NCBI RefSeq assembly: GCF_018294505.1 | Contig: NC_057809.1 | Coordinates: forward strand, 511,232,741 to 511,296,740 | Length of the DNA: 64,000 nucleotides | Direction of reading: 5' to 3' | Origin: Triticum aestivum | Taxonomy: Eukaryota; Streptophyta; Magnoliopsida; Poales; Poaceae | Shown: one piece after another, positions 1 through 11,402 of the stretch | How positions within the stretch are numbered: position 1 is the first letter of the stretch | Layout of the letters: each line of letters opens with the position of its first letter | Notes under the pieces: model-generated | What the model was told of the DNA's origin: nothing | The model's database searches: none | What the model saw: the letters and a program-made list of their open reading frames with translations, nothing else | Program-made: the position numbers and the translations under genes

Positions 1-49
1 ATTATTTCGGCTTCGTTTGGCCTTATTTACACATTAATTGAGTTTTTGG

Positions 50-960
50 TCATTTAATGTGCATAATTCAAATTTGAACTACAAGCACATGCTCCCGTGC
101 ACCAAAGTTGGTTGAAAAATCACATTTCTGTCCTCGGGTGAATTTCTACTCCCTCCTTCCACCTATATAGGTCCTAATGCATTTTTCGAGGCTAACTTTG
201 ACCAAATGTTAGAGCAATAATATATGACATGCAACTTACACAAAGCGTACCTTCTATTTTGTATGTCAAAGGAGCTTCCAATAATATAATTTTCATAGTA
301 CACATCTCATGTGCTATTAATCTTGTCAATAGTCAAAGGCTGTCTTGAAAAACACATTAGGCCCTATATAGATGGAAGGAGGGAGTAGGTCCCATGCAAA
401 AAATGAGAATAAAATTCAAACATCTGGGCATCGTGGCTCGGTCGAGAACATTGAGAAACTTGGTTTTAAAATCGTGAAACTTGGCATGGTGTCATGTCAT
501 GGTAGTACCATGCCGTGGTAAAAAAATTTGGCCGAATAGGAACAAATTTTGGTATAAGCTTCTTGCAAATCGGAGCTTCTCTCAAGAAGGCTCGTGGTTC
601 TGGGAGGGAATGTGTCACCTTTGTGTGCATAATTCAAATTTGAAATACAAGCACATGTTCCAGTGCACCAAAGTTGGTTGAAAAATCACATGTGTGTCCT
701 CGGGTAAATTTCTAGGTTCCATGCAAGAAATGGGAATGAAATTCAAAATTCTGGGCGTTGTGGCTGGGTTGGAAACATTGAGAAACTTAGTTTTTAATTC
801 TTGTAAATCCAAAACAGGCATGAAAATAATGAAACTTGGCTTGGTGCCATGACATGGAACCAACATGCTGTGGTAAATTTGCAGCCCGATTTGTGAAGGC
901 ACACACATTAACAATCAACAAAGTCATTTTGGAACAAGTGTTGTCACGTTACAATCGGAA
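50..960. repeat. Two diverged tandem copies of a repeat of roughly 330 bp
   Basis: The stretch from about 57 (cataattcaaatttga, then a cysteine-poor AT-rich run) recurs from about 627 with the same order of blocks: the 'caccaaagttggttgaaaaatcaca' block, the 'tcctcgggt' block, the 'ccatgca..aaatg' block and the 'cattgagaaactt' block. Copy 1 is lengthened by the MITE at 149-385. I do not recognise the family; subterminal repeats of CACTA elements or a satellite-like repeat are possible. No coding potential is evident; the short ORFs here are not conserved between the two copies. Confidence 0.75.
149..385. mobile_element. Stowaway MITE (Tc1/mariner type), 237 bp
   Basis: The element starts CTCCCTCCTTCCACCTATATAG and ends with its inverted complement (CTATATAGATGGAAGGAGGGAG). 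It is flanked by TA on both sides (147-148 and 386-387), the Stowaway target duplication. The neighbouring repeat copy shows the uninterrupted site (TTTCTAGGTTCC near 710-720), so the ends are fixed by comparison within the window. It is non-coding and depends on a mariner-type transposase made elsewhere. Confidence 0.95.
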
Positions 961-1579
961 ACACAAGTATTATTGAAACCATGGGCGTTCTACTTACTAG
1001 TACCATTTACGTGCCGCCACGCGTCCCCATTTTTTATTAGCTTGGAGGTGCCGTGCAGGGTAGCTATTTGAGTACGAGAGGCGTGTGATCAGACCCCTGC
1101 GCGTGCTTATCGGGAGGAGAGCCCTTTGACCTCCATCTGCTGTCCAGCTCTCTCCCAAGGTCTCCATTATTGGCACCCGAGCCTCTGTTTAATGGCGTGA
1201 CTATGTCTCACTCGACTGAGATTTAAGAGAGAAAAAAGAAAATCTGAAAGCACAGATCTTGATGTAAGATCCGACGGACCTATATAGCATCTACTGCGAC
1301 TTATAGCAAGACTGATGAATATATAAGGACGATTAATTTTTCTTTTTTGATCAAAGAAGGGCTTGCCCCTTCCGATTTTCATTACTGAAAACCACCACAA
1401 TTCACAAGAAGTTCAGCACAACTCCAGCCTAACACGAAGGACTAAAAGCTACCAGATTGAAATCGCAACATCCCAAGAGGCCAACAAAGGCCAAACATCC
1501 GCGCTAGAACCCAACATTTCACAACTGACGACACAATCCACATCCTAAACTGATTATTACATCAAAAGAAACCAGGAAA
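961..1579. other. Non-coding flank downstream of the coiled-coil pseudogene
   Basis: No gene is supported here. From 1,331 to 1,579 the sequence reads as the 3' flank of the minus-strand coiled-coil pseudogene. The T-rich start near 1,336 followed by a C-rich block resembles an antisense poly(A) tail of a retroposed sequence, but this is weak. From 961 to 1,330 I see nothing identifiable. Confidence 0.4.
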
Positions 1580-1843
1580 CTAGTCTCCGCGGCGAGCAGC
1601 GATGAGCTCTTTCGTGTCCTCAATACGCTGCTTGAGAACATCCACTGATTCCTCCACCAGCCTTTGGCGCTCGTTGCAGAGCATGTCATTCTCGTCCATA
1701 AGTTTCTTGACGATGACGCCGGTCCTCTTCAACAAGGCACTGGTCTCCTCCTGCTGGTCTGCAATCCGGATGATCTTCTCCCTCAGCAGGTCGCGCTCGG
1801 CCCGGAGCCTCTCATTGCCCTCCCTTAGTTGTTGGATGACACC
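1580..1843 (-). pseudogene. Small coiled-coil protein gene, 3' part
   Basis: This is the carboxy-terminal half of the gene whose start is at 12,257. It encodes about 87 residues rich in Glu, Arg, Leu and Lys with a regular hydrophobic spacing (for example QQLREGNERLRAERDLLREK), as expected of a continuous coiled coil, and ends Ala-Arg-Arg-Gly-Asp before TAG at 1,580-1,582. The last five bases before element A (1,839-1,843, ACACC) are one copy of the target duplication. The TTG that opens this frame lies inside the LTR and is not a real start. No catalytic motif is seen; a structural or protein-binding role is only a guess. Confidence 0.8.
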
Positions 1844-2316
1844 TGTCGGTGTCAAAACCGGCGGATCTCGGGTAGGGGGTCCCGAACTGTGCGTCTAGGA
1901 CGGATGGTAATAGGAGGCAGGGGAGATGATGTTTTACCCAGGTTCGGGCCCTCTTGATGGAGGTAAAATCCTACGTCCTGCTTGATTGATATTGATGATA
2001 TGGGTAGTACAAGAGTAGATCTACCACGAGATCAGAAAGGCTAAACCCTAGAAGCTAGCCTATGGTATGATTGTTGTTCGTCCTTTGGACTAAAACCCTC
2101 CGGTTTATATAGACACCGGAGAGGGCTAGGGTTACATAGAGTCGGTTACAATGGTAGGAGATCTACATATCCGTATCGCCAAGCTTGCCTTCCATGCCAA
2201 GGAAAGTCCCTTCCGGACACGGGACGGAGTCTTCAATCTTGTATCTTCATAGTCCAGGAGTCCGGCCGAAGGTATAGTCCGGCTATCCGGACACCCCCTA
2301 ATCCAGGACTCCCTCA
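1844..2316 (-). repeat. 3' LTR of element A
   Basis: Begins TGTCGGTGTCAAAACCGG and ends CCTCA on the plus strand; in element orientation it begins TGAGGGAGTCC and ends CCGACA. A G-rich tract just inside (2,317-2,330, read on the minus strand) can serve as the polypurine tract. The motif GGTTTATATAGACACCGG near 2,103-2,120 is a likely TATA region. Confidence 0.93.
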
Positions 2317-2643
2317 GTAGCCCCCGAACCAGGCTTCAATGACGATGAGTCCGACACGCAAATTGTCTTCGGCATTGCAAGGCCAGTTCTCCTCCAAATT
2401 CCGTGTACCTGTTGAATAGTGTCCGGTTTCTTGTAAATGTAGTGCTCCTTGGCTTCTACGCCCAATAATGGCCGTTTTCCACGTGTCAAACGGATACGAA
2501 AAGTCAGGGTGTTTTTTTATATTTACACCCCTAGCCGCGTGAATGAGCCGCATATTTAAGGGGACGAGGATTTAGATCCAAACCACACCTTCTCCCCTCC
2601 GCGAGTATTCATCAGAGCGTATCCGACAGAGGTCCATTCCATC

Positions 2644-4449
2644 ATGGCCGGCTGCCGCAGCTCCTCCTCTTGCCCTTCCAGCCCTCAGCCTGGAGATTGG
2701 AAGAGGTGCTCCATCCCGCACAGCGAGCTAGTGACGCTCCAGGCCAAGGGATTTCTCCCCCCGGCCTACATGGTCCTTGTTTGAGCCGGACTTGCCACCT
2801 ATAATGGCGGAGAGCGCCCCCCAATCCCTCCAAAGGAGAGCGGGTATGCCTTGTCCCTTACTTAATAAGAGGGCTCGGATTTCCAATTCATCCGTTTCTT
2901 CAGGGGCTCCTGGAGTTCTATGGCCTCCAGCTGCACAACCTCACGCCTGCCTCCATATTGCATATGGCGGGCTTCGTAGCCCTTTGCGAGCTGTTTTTGG
3001 GCTGCGAGGCTCATTTCGCGCTGTGGAAAAGGCTATTCTGCCTCGTGCCCCATTCTAAGAAGGGGTCAATATATCAAGTGGGCGGAGCCGAAGTGTGGCG
3101 CATCGCCGGGACCGGATATCTATCCGGAACCCCAAAGAAGGCGTCCGAGGACTGGCCTTCGGAATGGTTTTATATAGAGGACATCCCGCTGCTGGATCAT
3201 GTCCAGATCGGCCTCCCTGAGTTCGACAGTGCTCCCCTAAAGAAGTGCCTAAGCTGGCGTCCACGGAGCCCTCAGAGGGAAAGTGACAGGGATGTTCTTT
3301 ACCTGATGGGCCGGATAATATTGTTAGCTCATTCCGGACTGACCATGATCAGGGTCATGGCCGCATGCATCATGCGAGGGGTGCAGCCGCTTCAGTATAG
3401 AGGCCGCCCCATGTGGGACTTCAATGGGGAGGATGACGCCACCCGCCACGGCCTTAAGGGGCCGGATTCGGCTGCCGCTCTAATAAAGACCTTGTCCGCT
3501 TTGTACAAGGGAGAAGAGGAGGAATTTCTCCGCGTCAACCCATGGGGTGGATTTTCTATGTACAATCCCCCAAGTTGGGTAAGTGGACACTGTTACTTGC
3601 CCATCCGTTTTATATTCCCATTGTTAAATTTTCAGTCTAATGACTTCAACGCAGGAACTACGCCAGGCTGTTAAAGAAATAAACAGCCCTCCTCCACAAC
3701 CCGAGGACCCGGGATGGTCCCTCGACCCAGCCTCTCAAGAGGATCCGGACTTATCTGTGGAGCTAATTGATGGGGTGTTTCATCAATTGAGCAAGGACAA
3801 CGCCTTGGTGACCATTACGGCCGATTACCCAGGGCTACTCCCAGCCTCACAGGTAACTGAGACCGAAGTCCCAACACTTTGAAAAGGGATCTATCCTCGC
3901 GTGTTTTTGATTGCCGTATGACAACCGTGTTTTGCAGGGGAGGTCCCTGAGACGGGAGGCCGAGCCTGCGGCGACTAGCCAACGAGGGGCGGCAAGGCCC
4001 CGCGGGCTGAAAATAAGTGCGGTTCAGACTGAGACGCCGGCGCAAAGGTATAACGCGCCATCTTATTCCCAGGTGTTATTCCTTCGAGGCATATTAACGC
4101 TCGTGCTCTCTTCAGGACGAAGAGACCTCGCCGGACTATACCCGGAGAGGCTGCCAATCGCGCCTCCACCAGCCAGGCTCCAAAGCCTGGTCCGGAGGCG
4201 GAGGCGAACACGAGGCGCGCACCGGACGCTCCTCTGACAGAGGATGCAGACAGGTTGTCTGCCACCAATTCCGAGGTGAAGAGTGCCATGAACCACAGGC
4301 GTCGCCGGACAGTTCTTCGCGATGCTTGTTTCTCCCAAGAGGCATTGGATGCCTTCAATTCAGGAGATGCGTACCTCTGTGCCGCTCAAAATGGTCTAGC
4401 CAGAGCCACGGAGCAATATGTAAAAGACATACAGGTAAGAAATTTTTGG

Positions 4450-4508
<59 letters not shown>

Positions 4509-5452
4509 CAGTAGCCCCCGAGACTTGAAACCGTTAGAATAACTGATTTAAGGATCATCTGTCATGCAGGTTCTTACATAAAAGAATACCCTGCTGTCCC
4601 AGGAGCTGGAAGAGTGCAAATCCCAACTTGAGGCCGCACTAGCCACGGCAGGGGAGCCCAAGGAGACCCCCTCTGGTAATATATGCTTCGAAAGATAAGT
4701 ATTTTGCGAAGTGCGGCGTGGGTGCAAATCTGACAAATGAAATTGCAGATGGCGCCGGATTAAATCCGGAAGAGCAACAACTCCGACGCCAGCTGAAGGC
4801 TGGTGAGAGCGTGCTGACAAAGGTGAGGTGGGAGAAGAACAATCTCCAAGATGCCAACACCAAGCTGGGCGTTGAACTGAAGGATGTTCGTGCCCAGCTG
4901 TTGGACTCCGTGAAGGAGAATCAGCGGCTTCGATGCGGCATATATCGTAAGTGCTTAAACGAACTTTGAAAAAAGAGTTCGGTGAGGAAGTCGACTAATA
5001 GAGGAATGTCTGTAGGTATGCTAACAGGTCGTCCTGCAGAGGAAATGCCCAGTTCTACGGGTGACCTTCTTCCCGAGCTCTCACAACTACACGAGCGAGT
5101 TTGGCAGGTGATGCAAAGCGTCGCCCAGGCCTTGTGGCCATCCGTCTCCATGCCCTAAGGCCTTGGAGAGATTGTAGAGAAGCTGAAGGGAGCGCGGCGG
5201 CGCTTCCGATTGTGGAAGATGTCGGCCTGCCGTCAAGGCGCCAGGGAGGCCTGGGCCATGGTGAAGACGCGGTACACGAAGGCTGACCCAAACCACATGG
5301 CCGAGGTCGGACCCGTGGGGCCCGATGGGAAGGAGATCCCTGTGAGCTTAGTATACGGCCAAGTAGAATTGGCCGCAAAGTATTCCCAACAGGACTGTAG
5401 ACTAGACAGCCTGTTAGATGGTATTGAAGAGGAATACAATCAGTCAGATTGA
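2644..5452 (+). pseudogene. Antisense additional ORF of element A (putative gypsy-type transposon domain protein)
   Basis: It runs opposite to pol, between integrase and the 3' LTR. ATG at 2,644. About seven exons with GT-AG borders can be drawn: to 3,578; 3,655-3,852; 3,938-4,047; 4,116-4,434; about 4,570-4,671; about 4,750-4,947; and about 5,017-5,452. Exons 1 and 2 join in phase 0 across 3,579-3,654. The main exon (from about 2,940) encodes a conserved block (IYQVGGAEVWRIAGTGYLSG, then a WPSEWFYIED motif) that I recognise as the putative gypsy-type transposon domain (Pfam Transposase_28). Later exons encode acidic and coiled-coil segments, with a tail ending LLDGIEEEYNQSD. An in-frame TGA (CGA to TGA type) near 2,782, a shift between about 2,820 and 2,958 and another near 4,142 break it. 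Its role in the element is unknown. Confidence 0.8.
4453..4507. repeat. (TA)n microsatellite inside an intron of the antisense ORF
   Basis: About 27 TA units lie between the donor at 4,435 and the next exon near 4,570. They lengthen the intron but touch no exon. The ORFs reading Tyr-Ile repeats here are artefacts. Confidence 0.97.
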
Positions 5453-6236
5453 CTATGTAATTATAATTGACATGTGTAATGCCTTCTAGCCGGATTGTAG
5501 ATCGTTTGTCATGGCCGACCTTTTCGCTTCAACCTCGGGACCTGACGGTCTGGAGTGTGTCTGAATACCCTCGCAGTTATATAAGAACCGGGGTATGCAT
5601 GGAGACCAGGTGTAGGGGTCATTAGTGCTTGAACAGACAAGTGCCCAACTAGTCTGTTATATTACATGGTTAGTAAGAAACATCTTCCAGGGAGAATAGT
5701 TCCATTAGGGGTTCCTTCCCTGGGAGGCATGCTCTAAAGTGCATGTCTATTCTGCGAAAAGAGGCACAGGAAAAACATCTGGGGGCATATAGATAAAATA
5801 AAAAAGATCATCTTTAGTTTACCGACCGAATATTCCCTTAAGAACACTAGCTTTCGGCTTCACCCAGTCCGAGGTACACATCCGGCTGACCCGGAAGTAA
5901 CAATCGCAGAGGTGCTCCCTTTAGCACCTAGCCGAACAATCGGGAACGTAGGGGTAAGCACAGGAGCCAGGCAACCCAGCTTTGCCAAAACTTAAGTCAT
6001 ATCGATGCATATCATGGCGAATAAAAGGTACATGCGGAAGTGTGACACATGTATTGCGCATGAATCCCGTATAAATAAGCTTCTGTTTAAAGAAGCCCTC
6101 AGGTTTAATGAGCACGGATAGCGCGTCATATTATGAGCCTTTAAAGGCTATAAGAGAGAGAGGAGAAGGAGAGAAATGTAAGACAAAAAGTATGTAAAAA
6201 ATGGACAGAGGAAGGAGACAAACACAGAGTCTGGCG
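5453..6236. other. Non-coding spacer between the antisense ORF and pol of element A
   Basis: Both ORFs converge on this 0.8-kb stretch: the antisense ORF ends at 5,452 and integrase ends at 6,237. It should hold the 3' ends of both transcripts. I see no conserved motif in it and no open frame of note. Confidence 0.6.
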
Positions 6237-7778
6237 CTAGGCATAGAATCTTCGGAGACGGGCTGTGTTCCATGGGTTCGGCTCGAGTCGGTTATCCGAT
6301 GCATCTCGCAGGCGGTACGCTCCACCAGTCAGGACTTGGTCAATTATGAAGGGACCTTCCCACTTGGGCTTGAGTTTGTCCTTTTTCTTGTCCGGCAGGC
6401 GTAGAACTAATTCGCCAATGTTGTAATTTTTGGCCCGTACTTCTCTACTTTGGTATCTTCGAGCCTGCTGTTGATAGAATGCAGAACGGGCTTTTGCCAC
6501 GTCTCGCTCTTCCTCCAAGGCGTCCAAACTGTCCTCCCGATCGAGCTCGGCTTCTCTTTCTTCGTACATGAGCACTCGAGGTGAGTCATGAATTATGTCG
6601 CAGGGCAAAACTGCCTCTGCGCCATACACCATGAAGAATGGTGTGTATCCGGTGGTGCGATTCGGCGTGGTCTGTAGCCCCCAGAGTACGGAGTCGAGCT
6701 CCTCTACCTAGTGCATATTAGATTCCTTAAGGGACCACACTAATCTGGGTTTGATGCCGCTCATGATAAGACCATTTGCATGTTCGACCTGGCCGTTGGT
6801 TTGTGGGTGATAGACGGAAGCATAATCGAGCTTGATGCCCATGTTTTTGCACCAGAGTTTTACCTCATTGGCTGTAAAGTTCGTGCCGTTATCAGTGATG
6901 ATGCTGTGGGGGACGCCGTAACGATGTACAACCCCGGATATAAAGTCTATCACCGGTCCGGATTCGGCCGTCTTAACATGCTTGGCTTCTATCCATTTGG
7001 TGAAGTTATCCACCATGACCAGTAAGTATTTTTTCTTGTGGGTTCCGCCTTTAAGGGGTCCAACCATGTCAATCCCCCAGATCGTGAAGGGCCAAGTGAT
7101 GGGGATAGTTTGGAGGGCGGTGGGTGGCATATGGCTTTGGTTTGCAAAAAGCTGGCAAGCGACGCATCGTTGGACTAAGTCCTGGGCGTCTGCCCGGGCC
7201 GTCGGCCAATAAAATCCTGTACGGAAGGCCTTGCTTACAAGGGACCGAGCTGCAGCGTGATGTCCGCCGAGTTCGGCATGAATTTCAGCCAGGATGGTCC
7301 GCCCTTCCTCTTCGGAGATGCACCTTTGAAGGACTCCGGTAGTGCTTTTCTTATAAAGCTCTCCCTCATGGACTTTATAGGCTTTAGATCGCCGCACTAT
7401 GCAGCGTGCCTCATTTTGGTCCTCAGGGAGTTCCTGCCTGGTAAGGTAGGCGAGGAATGGTTCTGTCCACGGGGCGATGATGGCCATTATTACGTGGGCT
7501 GAAGGTGTTATTTCATTGGCAGAGCCTCCAATTATGTCAGAGTGTTCGGTGTCGGGCAGTGCGGTTGGGTCCGGGCTGTTATTGCCAGGTTCCCCTTCCC
7601 ATACTACGGACGGCTTGAACATCCTTTCCAAGAAGATGTTGGGGGGGACTACATCGCGTTTTGCACCGATGCGTGCCAGGACATCTGCCGCCTGATTATT
7701 TTCCCGGGCTATATGGTGAAATTTGAGCCCTTCGAACCGAGCTGACATTTTTAGGACGACGTTGCGATAAGCTGCCAT
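6237..7778 (-). pseudogene. Integrase of element A
   Basis: Two pieces in one frame (7,778-6,708 and 6,632-6,237), separated by an in-frame TAG at 6,708-6,710 that replaces a codon probably for Trp. The first piece begins with the end of RNase H and a linker, then an HHCC zinc-binding region (H-H then C-V-A-C before QLFANQSHM), then the catalytic core with Asp in GIDMVGPL, Asp in IITDNGTNF and Glu in TNGQVEHAN (the usual Glu position reads V-E-H). The second piece is the carboxy-terminal domain with GPFIIDQVLTGGAYRL. The enzyme inserts element cDNA into the genome. There is no chromodomain, in keeping with Tat rather than a chromovirus. Confidence 0.9.
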
Positions 7779-7811
7779 TTTTGAATCCTTGGCATCAAAG
7801 TCTCCATTTAT

Positions 7812-8102
7812 TTAGGATATTGCGAGGTTCGAGTCCCCACGCACCTCTAGGCGTTGAATGCCCATGGATACTGCCATCCGGAGACCATGTAAAAGGGCCT
7901 CATATTCGGCTGCGTTGTTGGAGTGTGTGTACATTATCTGGAGTACATATTGAACTGTGTCTCCTATGGGGGACGTCAAAACGACGCCAGCCCCTAGACC
8001 GGCCAACATTTTGGAGCCGTCGAAGTGCATGACCCAGTTTGAATATGTGCCGTACTCTTTAGGGAGTTCGGCCTCCGTCCATTCTGCGACGAAGTCGGCC
8101 AA
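7812..8102 (-). pseudogene. RNase H domain of element A
   Basis: The translation shows the first catalytic Asp in MHFDGSK, then NNAAEYEALLHGL with the catalytic Glu, and RLEVRGDSNLAIS with the next Asp. This is the archaeal-type second RNase H typical of Tat elements, lying after the RT/RNase H unit. In-frame stops on both sides (TAG at 8,166-8,168, probably from TGG; TAA at 7,812-7,814, probably from CAA) cut it from its neighbours, but the frame is the same throughout. Confidence 0.85.
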
Positions 8103-8165
8103 AACTTGCGACTTGATAGCTCGCCGTGGCTTGTAAGTTATGTTGAACGGGAGGAGCTCAATGGC

Positions 8166-9299
8166 CTATTTTGCAATCCGGCCCGTCGCGTCACGGTTGT
8201 TTATAATATCGCTAAGTGGCACTTCCGAGGCTACTGTTATTGAACACTCTTGAAAGTAGTGTCGCAGCTTCCAGGATGCCATAAATACCGCATACGCAAT
8301 GATTTGATAATGCGGGTACCGTGACTTGCACAGACTAAGGACAGTGGACACATAATAGACCGGCTTTTGAAGGGGGAATTTGTGTCCGTCCGTTTCTCGT
8401 TCGACGGCGAGCACTGCGCTTACGACCTGATGGGTTGCTGCAATGTATAATAGCATTGGTTCGCCAATGTTTGGCGCGGCCAGTACTGGGTTTGTTGCCA
8501 AGATGGCTTTTATTTCGTCGAGTCCGGCCGTGGCTACATCCATCCACTCGAAGTGTTCGGTGCGCCGAAGGAGGCGGTAAAGGGGTAGGGCCTTTTCTCC
8601 TAAGCGGGAGATAAAGCGGCTTAGAGCCGCCACGCATCCGGTTAATTTTTGTATTTGTTTGAGGTCCTTCGGGATATCCAATTGTGACAGAGCTCGGATC
8701 TTGGCTGGATTTGCTTCAATTCCTCTACCGGATACAATGAAGCCCATGAGCTTTCCGGCTGGAACGCTGATAACGCATTTTTCTGGGTTGAGCTTGATGT
8801 CGTATGTTCGGAGGTTATCGAATGTTAGCCTCAAGTCGTCTACTAGAGATTCGACATGTCTTGTTTTAACGACCACATCATCTACGTATGCCTCCACTGT
8901 TTTGCCGATCTGGTTTGCCAGACATGTCTGAATCATACGCTGATATGTTGCGCCGGTGTTTTTGAGCCTGAAGGGCATTGTGTTGAAGCAGAATGGGCCG
9001 TATGGTGTGATGAATGCCGCTGCGGCTTGGTCTGACTCTGCCATCTTTATTTGATGGTAGCCGGAGTATGCGTCGAGGAAACACAACGAATCGTGTCCTG
9101 CGGTAGCGTCGATAATTTGATCGATGCGGGCGAGAGGGAAGGGATCCTTTGGGCAAGCCTTGTTAGGGTCTTTGAAATCAACGCACAGGCGCAAGGATTT
9201 GTCCTTCTTTGGTACCATCACCAGGTTTGCTAGCCAGTCCAGATGTTTTATATCTTTGATGAATCCGGCCTCCAATAGCTTGGCTAGTTCCTCTCCCAT
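8166..9299 (-). pseudogene. Reverse transcriptase of element A
   Basis: The 377-residue stretch has the RT blocks in order: MVPKKDKSLRLCVDF (residues 28-42), the LDAYSGYHQI block with its catalytic Asp (near 76), the MPFRLKNTGATYQRMI block (109-124) and YVDD (138-141), followed by thumb, connection and first RNase H regions (KPVYYVSTVL). The original frame extends upstream to 9,483; an in-frame TAG just before the Met at 9,299 (probably CAG before mutation) ends the upstream part. The enzyme copies element RNA into DNA. This copy cannot make full-length polyprotein. Confidence 0.92.
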
Positions 9300-9482
9300 G
9301 GCCTATCTCTTAGGTTCGGAAAAACGCCGAAGAGCCTGTTTGACTGGCTTGAATCCTTTTAGGATATTTAAGCTGTGTCCGGCCAGCCTACGTGGGATTC
9401 CTGGCATGTCTGAAGGGTGCCAAGCGAAAATGTCCCAGTTCTCTTGTAGGAACTCTCGCAGTGCGGCGTCTACATCAGGGTT

Positions 9483-10080
9483 TCACTGTGCCCCGATGGA
9501 AGCTGTTTTATTGGGGTCCGTTGGATGGACCTGGAATTTGACTATTTTGTCCGCCGGTTTAAAGGAGGTGGACTTGGATCTTTTATCGAGTATCACATCG
9601 TCCCTATTCACCGTGGAGCATAGCGCAGTCAGTTCCTCAGCCGCTAAGGCTTCGGATATCGCCTCGAGGGCCAGTGCGGCTGTCTTGTTTTCGGCGCGGA
9701 GTGCTATGTCCGAATCACTAACGAGAGTGATGATTCCGTTAGGCCCGGGCATCTTGAGCTTCATGTACCCGTAATGGGGTATTGCTTGGAAGACTGTAAA
9801 CGCTTCCCGCCCTAGCAGAGCGTGATATCCGCTACCGAACGGGGCCACCTGGAACGTGACCTCTTCGGACCTGTAATTATCCGGCGTGCCGAACACCACA
9901 TCTAGTGTGATTTTTCCTGTACAGCGCGCTTCCCGACTGGGGATTATTCCTCTAAAGGTTGTGTTGCTTCGCTCAATGCGGTTCCAGTCTATTTCCATTT
10001 TTGAAGGTTTTCCTCATAAATGAGGTTCAATCCTCTGCCGCCATCCATGAGTACCTTGGTAAGATGAAAGCCGTCCACTA
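9483..10080 (-). pseudogene. Aspartic protease region of element A
   Basis: The frame holds FQVAPFGSGYHALLGREAF, the distal part of a retropepsin fold, from 9,998. The catalytic region sits just upstream (about 10,020-10,060), where the minus strand codes DGGRGLNL in place of the usual DGGSGLN; a one-base shift near 10,000 separates it from the rest. It would cut the gag-pol polyprotein. The shift and the Ser-to-Arg change suggest it is inactive. Confidence 0.75.
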
Positions 10081-10416
10081 TTGGACTGAGGACCAATGCG
10101 CTGGTGCTCGGGCTGTTCGGAATTTAGGTTCATCACTGGCGTTAAAAGTAATAGTCGTGTCACTCCATGGGTTTATTGTTGCTACTTGGTAGACTTCGGC
10201 AAGGCCGCGGAGTGTTCTTTTTCGCATATTATTTGATGCAAAAGTCTCGAAGACTGTTAATACCGTACTGGTTTCTCTGGGGTGGCTTTCTGTGGCTTGT
10301 GGAATTAGAAGTTCTTCGCCAATTTTTGCCACCTGCCGGAGTATCCAACATGCTCTAAGGCTGTGAGTTGGTGTGGCACCCTCTGCACTGTGAATTTTAC
10401 AGGGTCCATCAAGCCA

Positions 10417-11376
10417 TCATTCCAGTACGGTTCCGTGCCCTGTAGAGGGCTTTTTCTTTTTGGTATTGAACCTGGGTGTCTGACGATGATGCACCCTTTT
10501 ATTTCGGACCGGGTTTGTATTCAAGGCCGGATTGTCCCAAAATTTTGTTTCAGTTTTCCAGGCGCTTTCCATCGCACAGTACTTTCGTACTATGGACGCC
10601 AAGTCAGCGAAGTGTGTAATATCACGGCAACTTATGGCGTTGAGGATTCCCTTGTCCGTGCAATTATTGCAGAAGAATGAAATTGCGTCTTCCTCGTGGC
10701 AGTACTTTATCCTATTCATAACCAGGAGGAATCTGGCCCAGTAATGATGTACTGTTTCTTCGGGCTCTTGCCTAATTTCGGATAGATCTCTTATGTACGG
10801 GTGGGTGGGTGGAATCAAATCCGAAACCTCACCCAATCTAAGACCCAGGGGCCAAGGAGTTTCCGAACTCGGACGTTTGGATTCTTGGATGCTGCCCAAT
10901 GAATCTAGCCCGTCGCCTGACTTTAAGTTCAGGTCTTCAGTGATGTCCTCCCCTCCGCGGGTATCCGGTTTGGAGGGATCGGGAATCCGGACATAGCTAG
11001 TCCTTAAGATAGATGAAGGGTCGCCGCACTGTCCCTCTACCACGGCAACATGATGGGTGACCTGGGGAGAGTTAATCTCTCTCAGATCGGGTTTAGGCCC
11101 AATCTGGTCGTAATCCGTAGCGACTCCCAGGGCGACGATGCGATCCAAGAGCTAGTTTAGGGAAGAGAGATCCATTGGATCTAGCTGATCGGCGAATTCC
11201 GAGCTGACATGAAGATTGCTTTCGATGACCCGAGAAGTCATCGTCGGTGCAGCAGCCGAACAGGCCGTCATAAGGAAACCGCCTAGCCGGAGAGTTTGGC
11301 CGACAGCCAAAGCTCCCTTAGCAACGGTGCCGTCTTTAAAGACGAGATGAGGCATCCTTCCTGATGGCGACGGCAT
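10417..11376 (-). pseudogene. Gag of element A
   Basis: A Met at 11,376, 27 bases inside the 5' LTR, opens a frame that runs to 10,417 with one in-frame TAG (11,152-11,154, consistent with CAG to TAG). The second part carries a retrotransposon gag core (ETVHHYWARFLLVMNRIKYC and IVRKYCAMESAW). Another TAG ends it at 10,417; the same frame then continues toward the protease (10,332-10,078) before the frame changes. Gag forms the particle that houses reverse transcription. Confidence 0.8.
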
Positions 11377-11402
11377 AGAGGAACTCTCAATGAAAGCACC
11401 AA

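Noticed and set aside
4326..4558. ORFs with Tyr-Ile repeats
   Set aside because: They read through the (TA)n microsatellite within an intron.
9124..9774. 216-residue plus-strand ORF
   Set aside because: Antisense shadow of the protease/RT frames of element A; no domain and codons mirror the pol strand.
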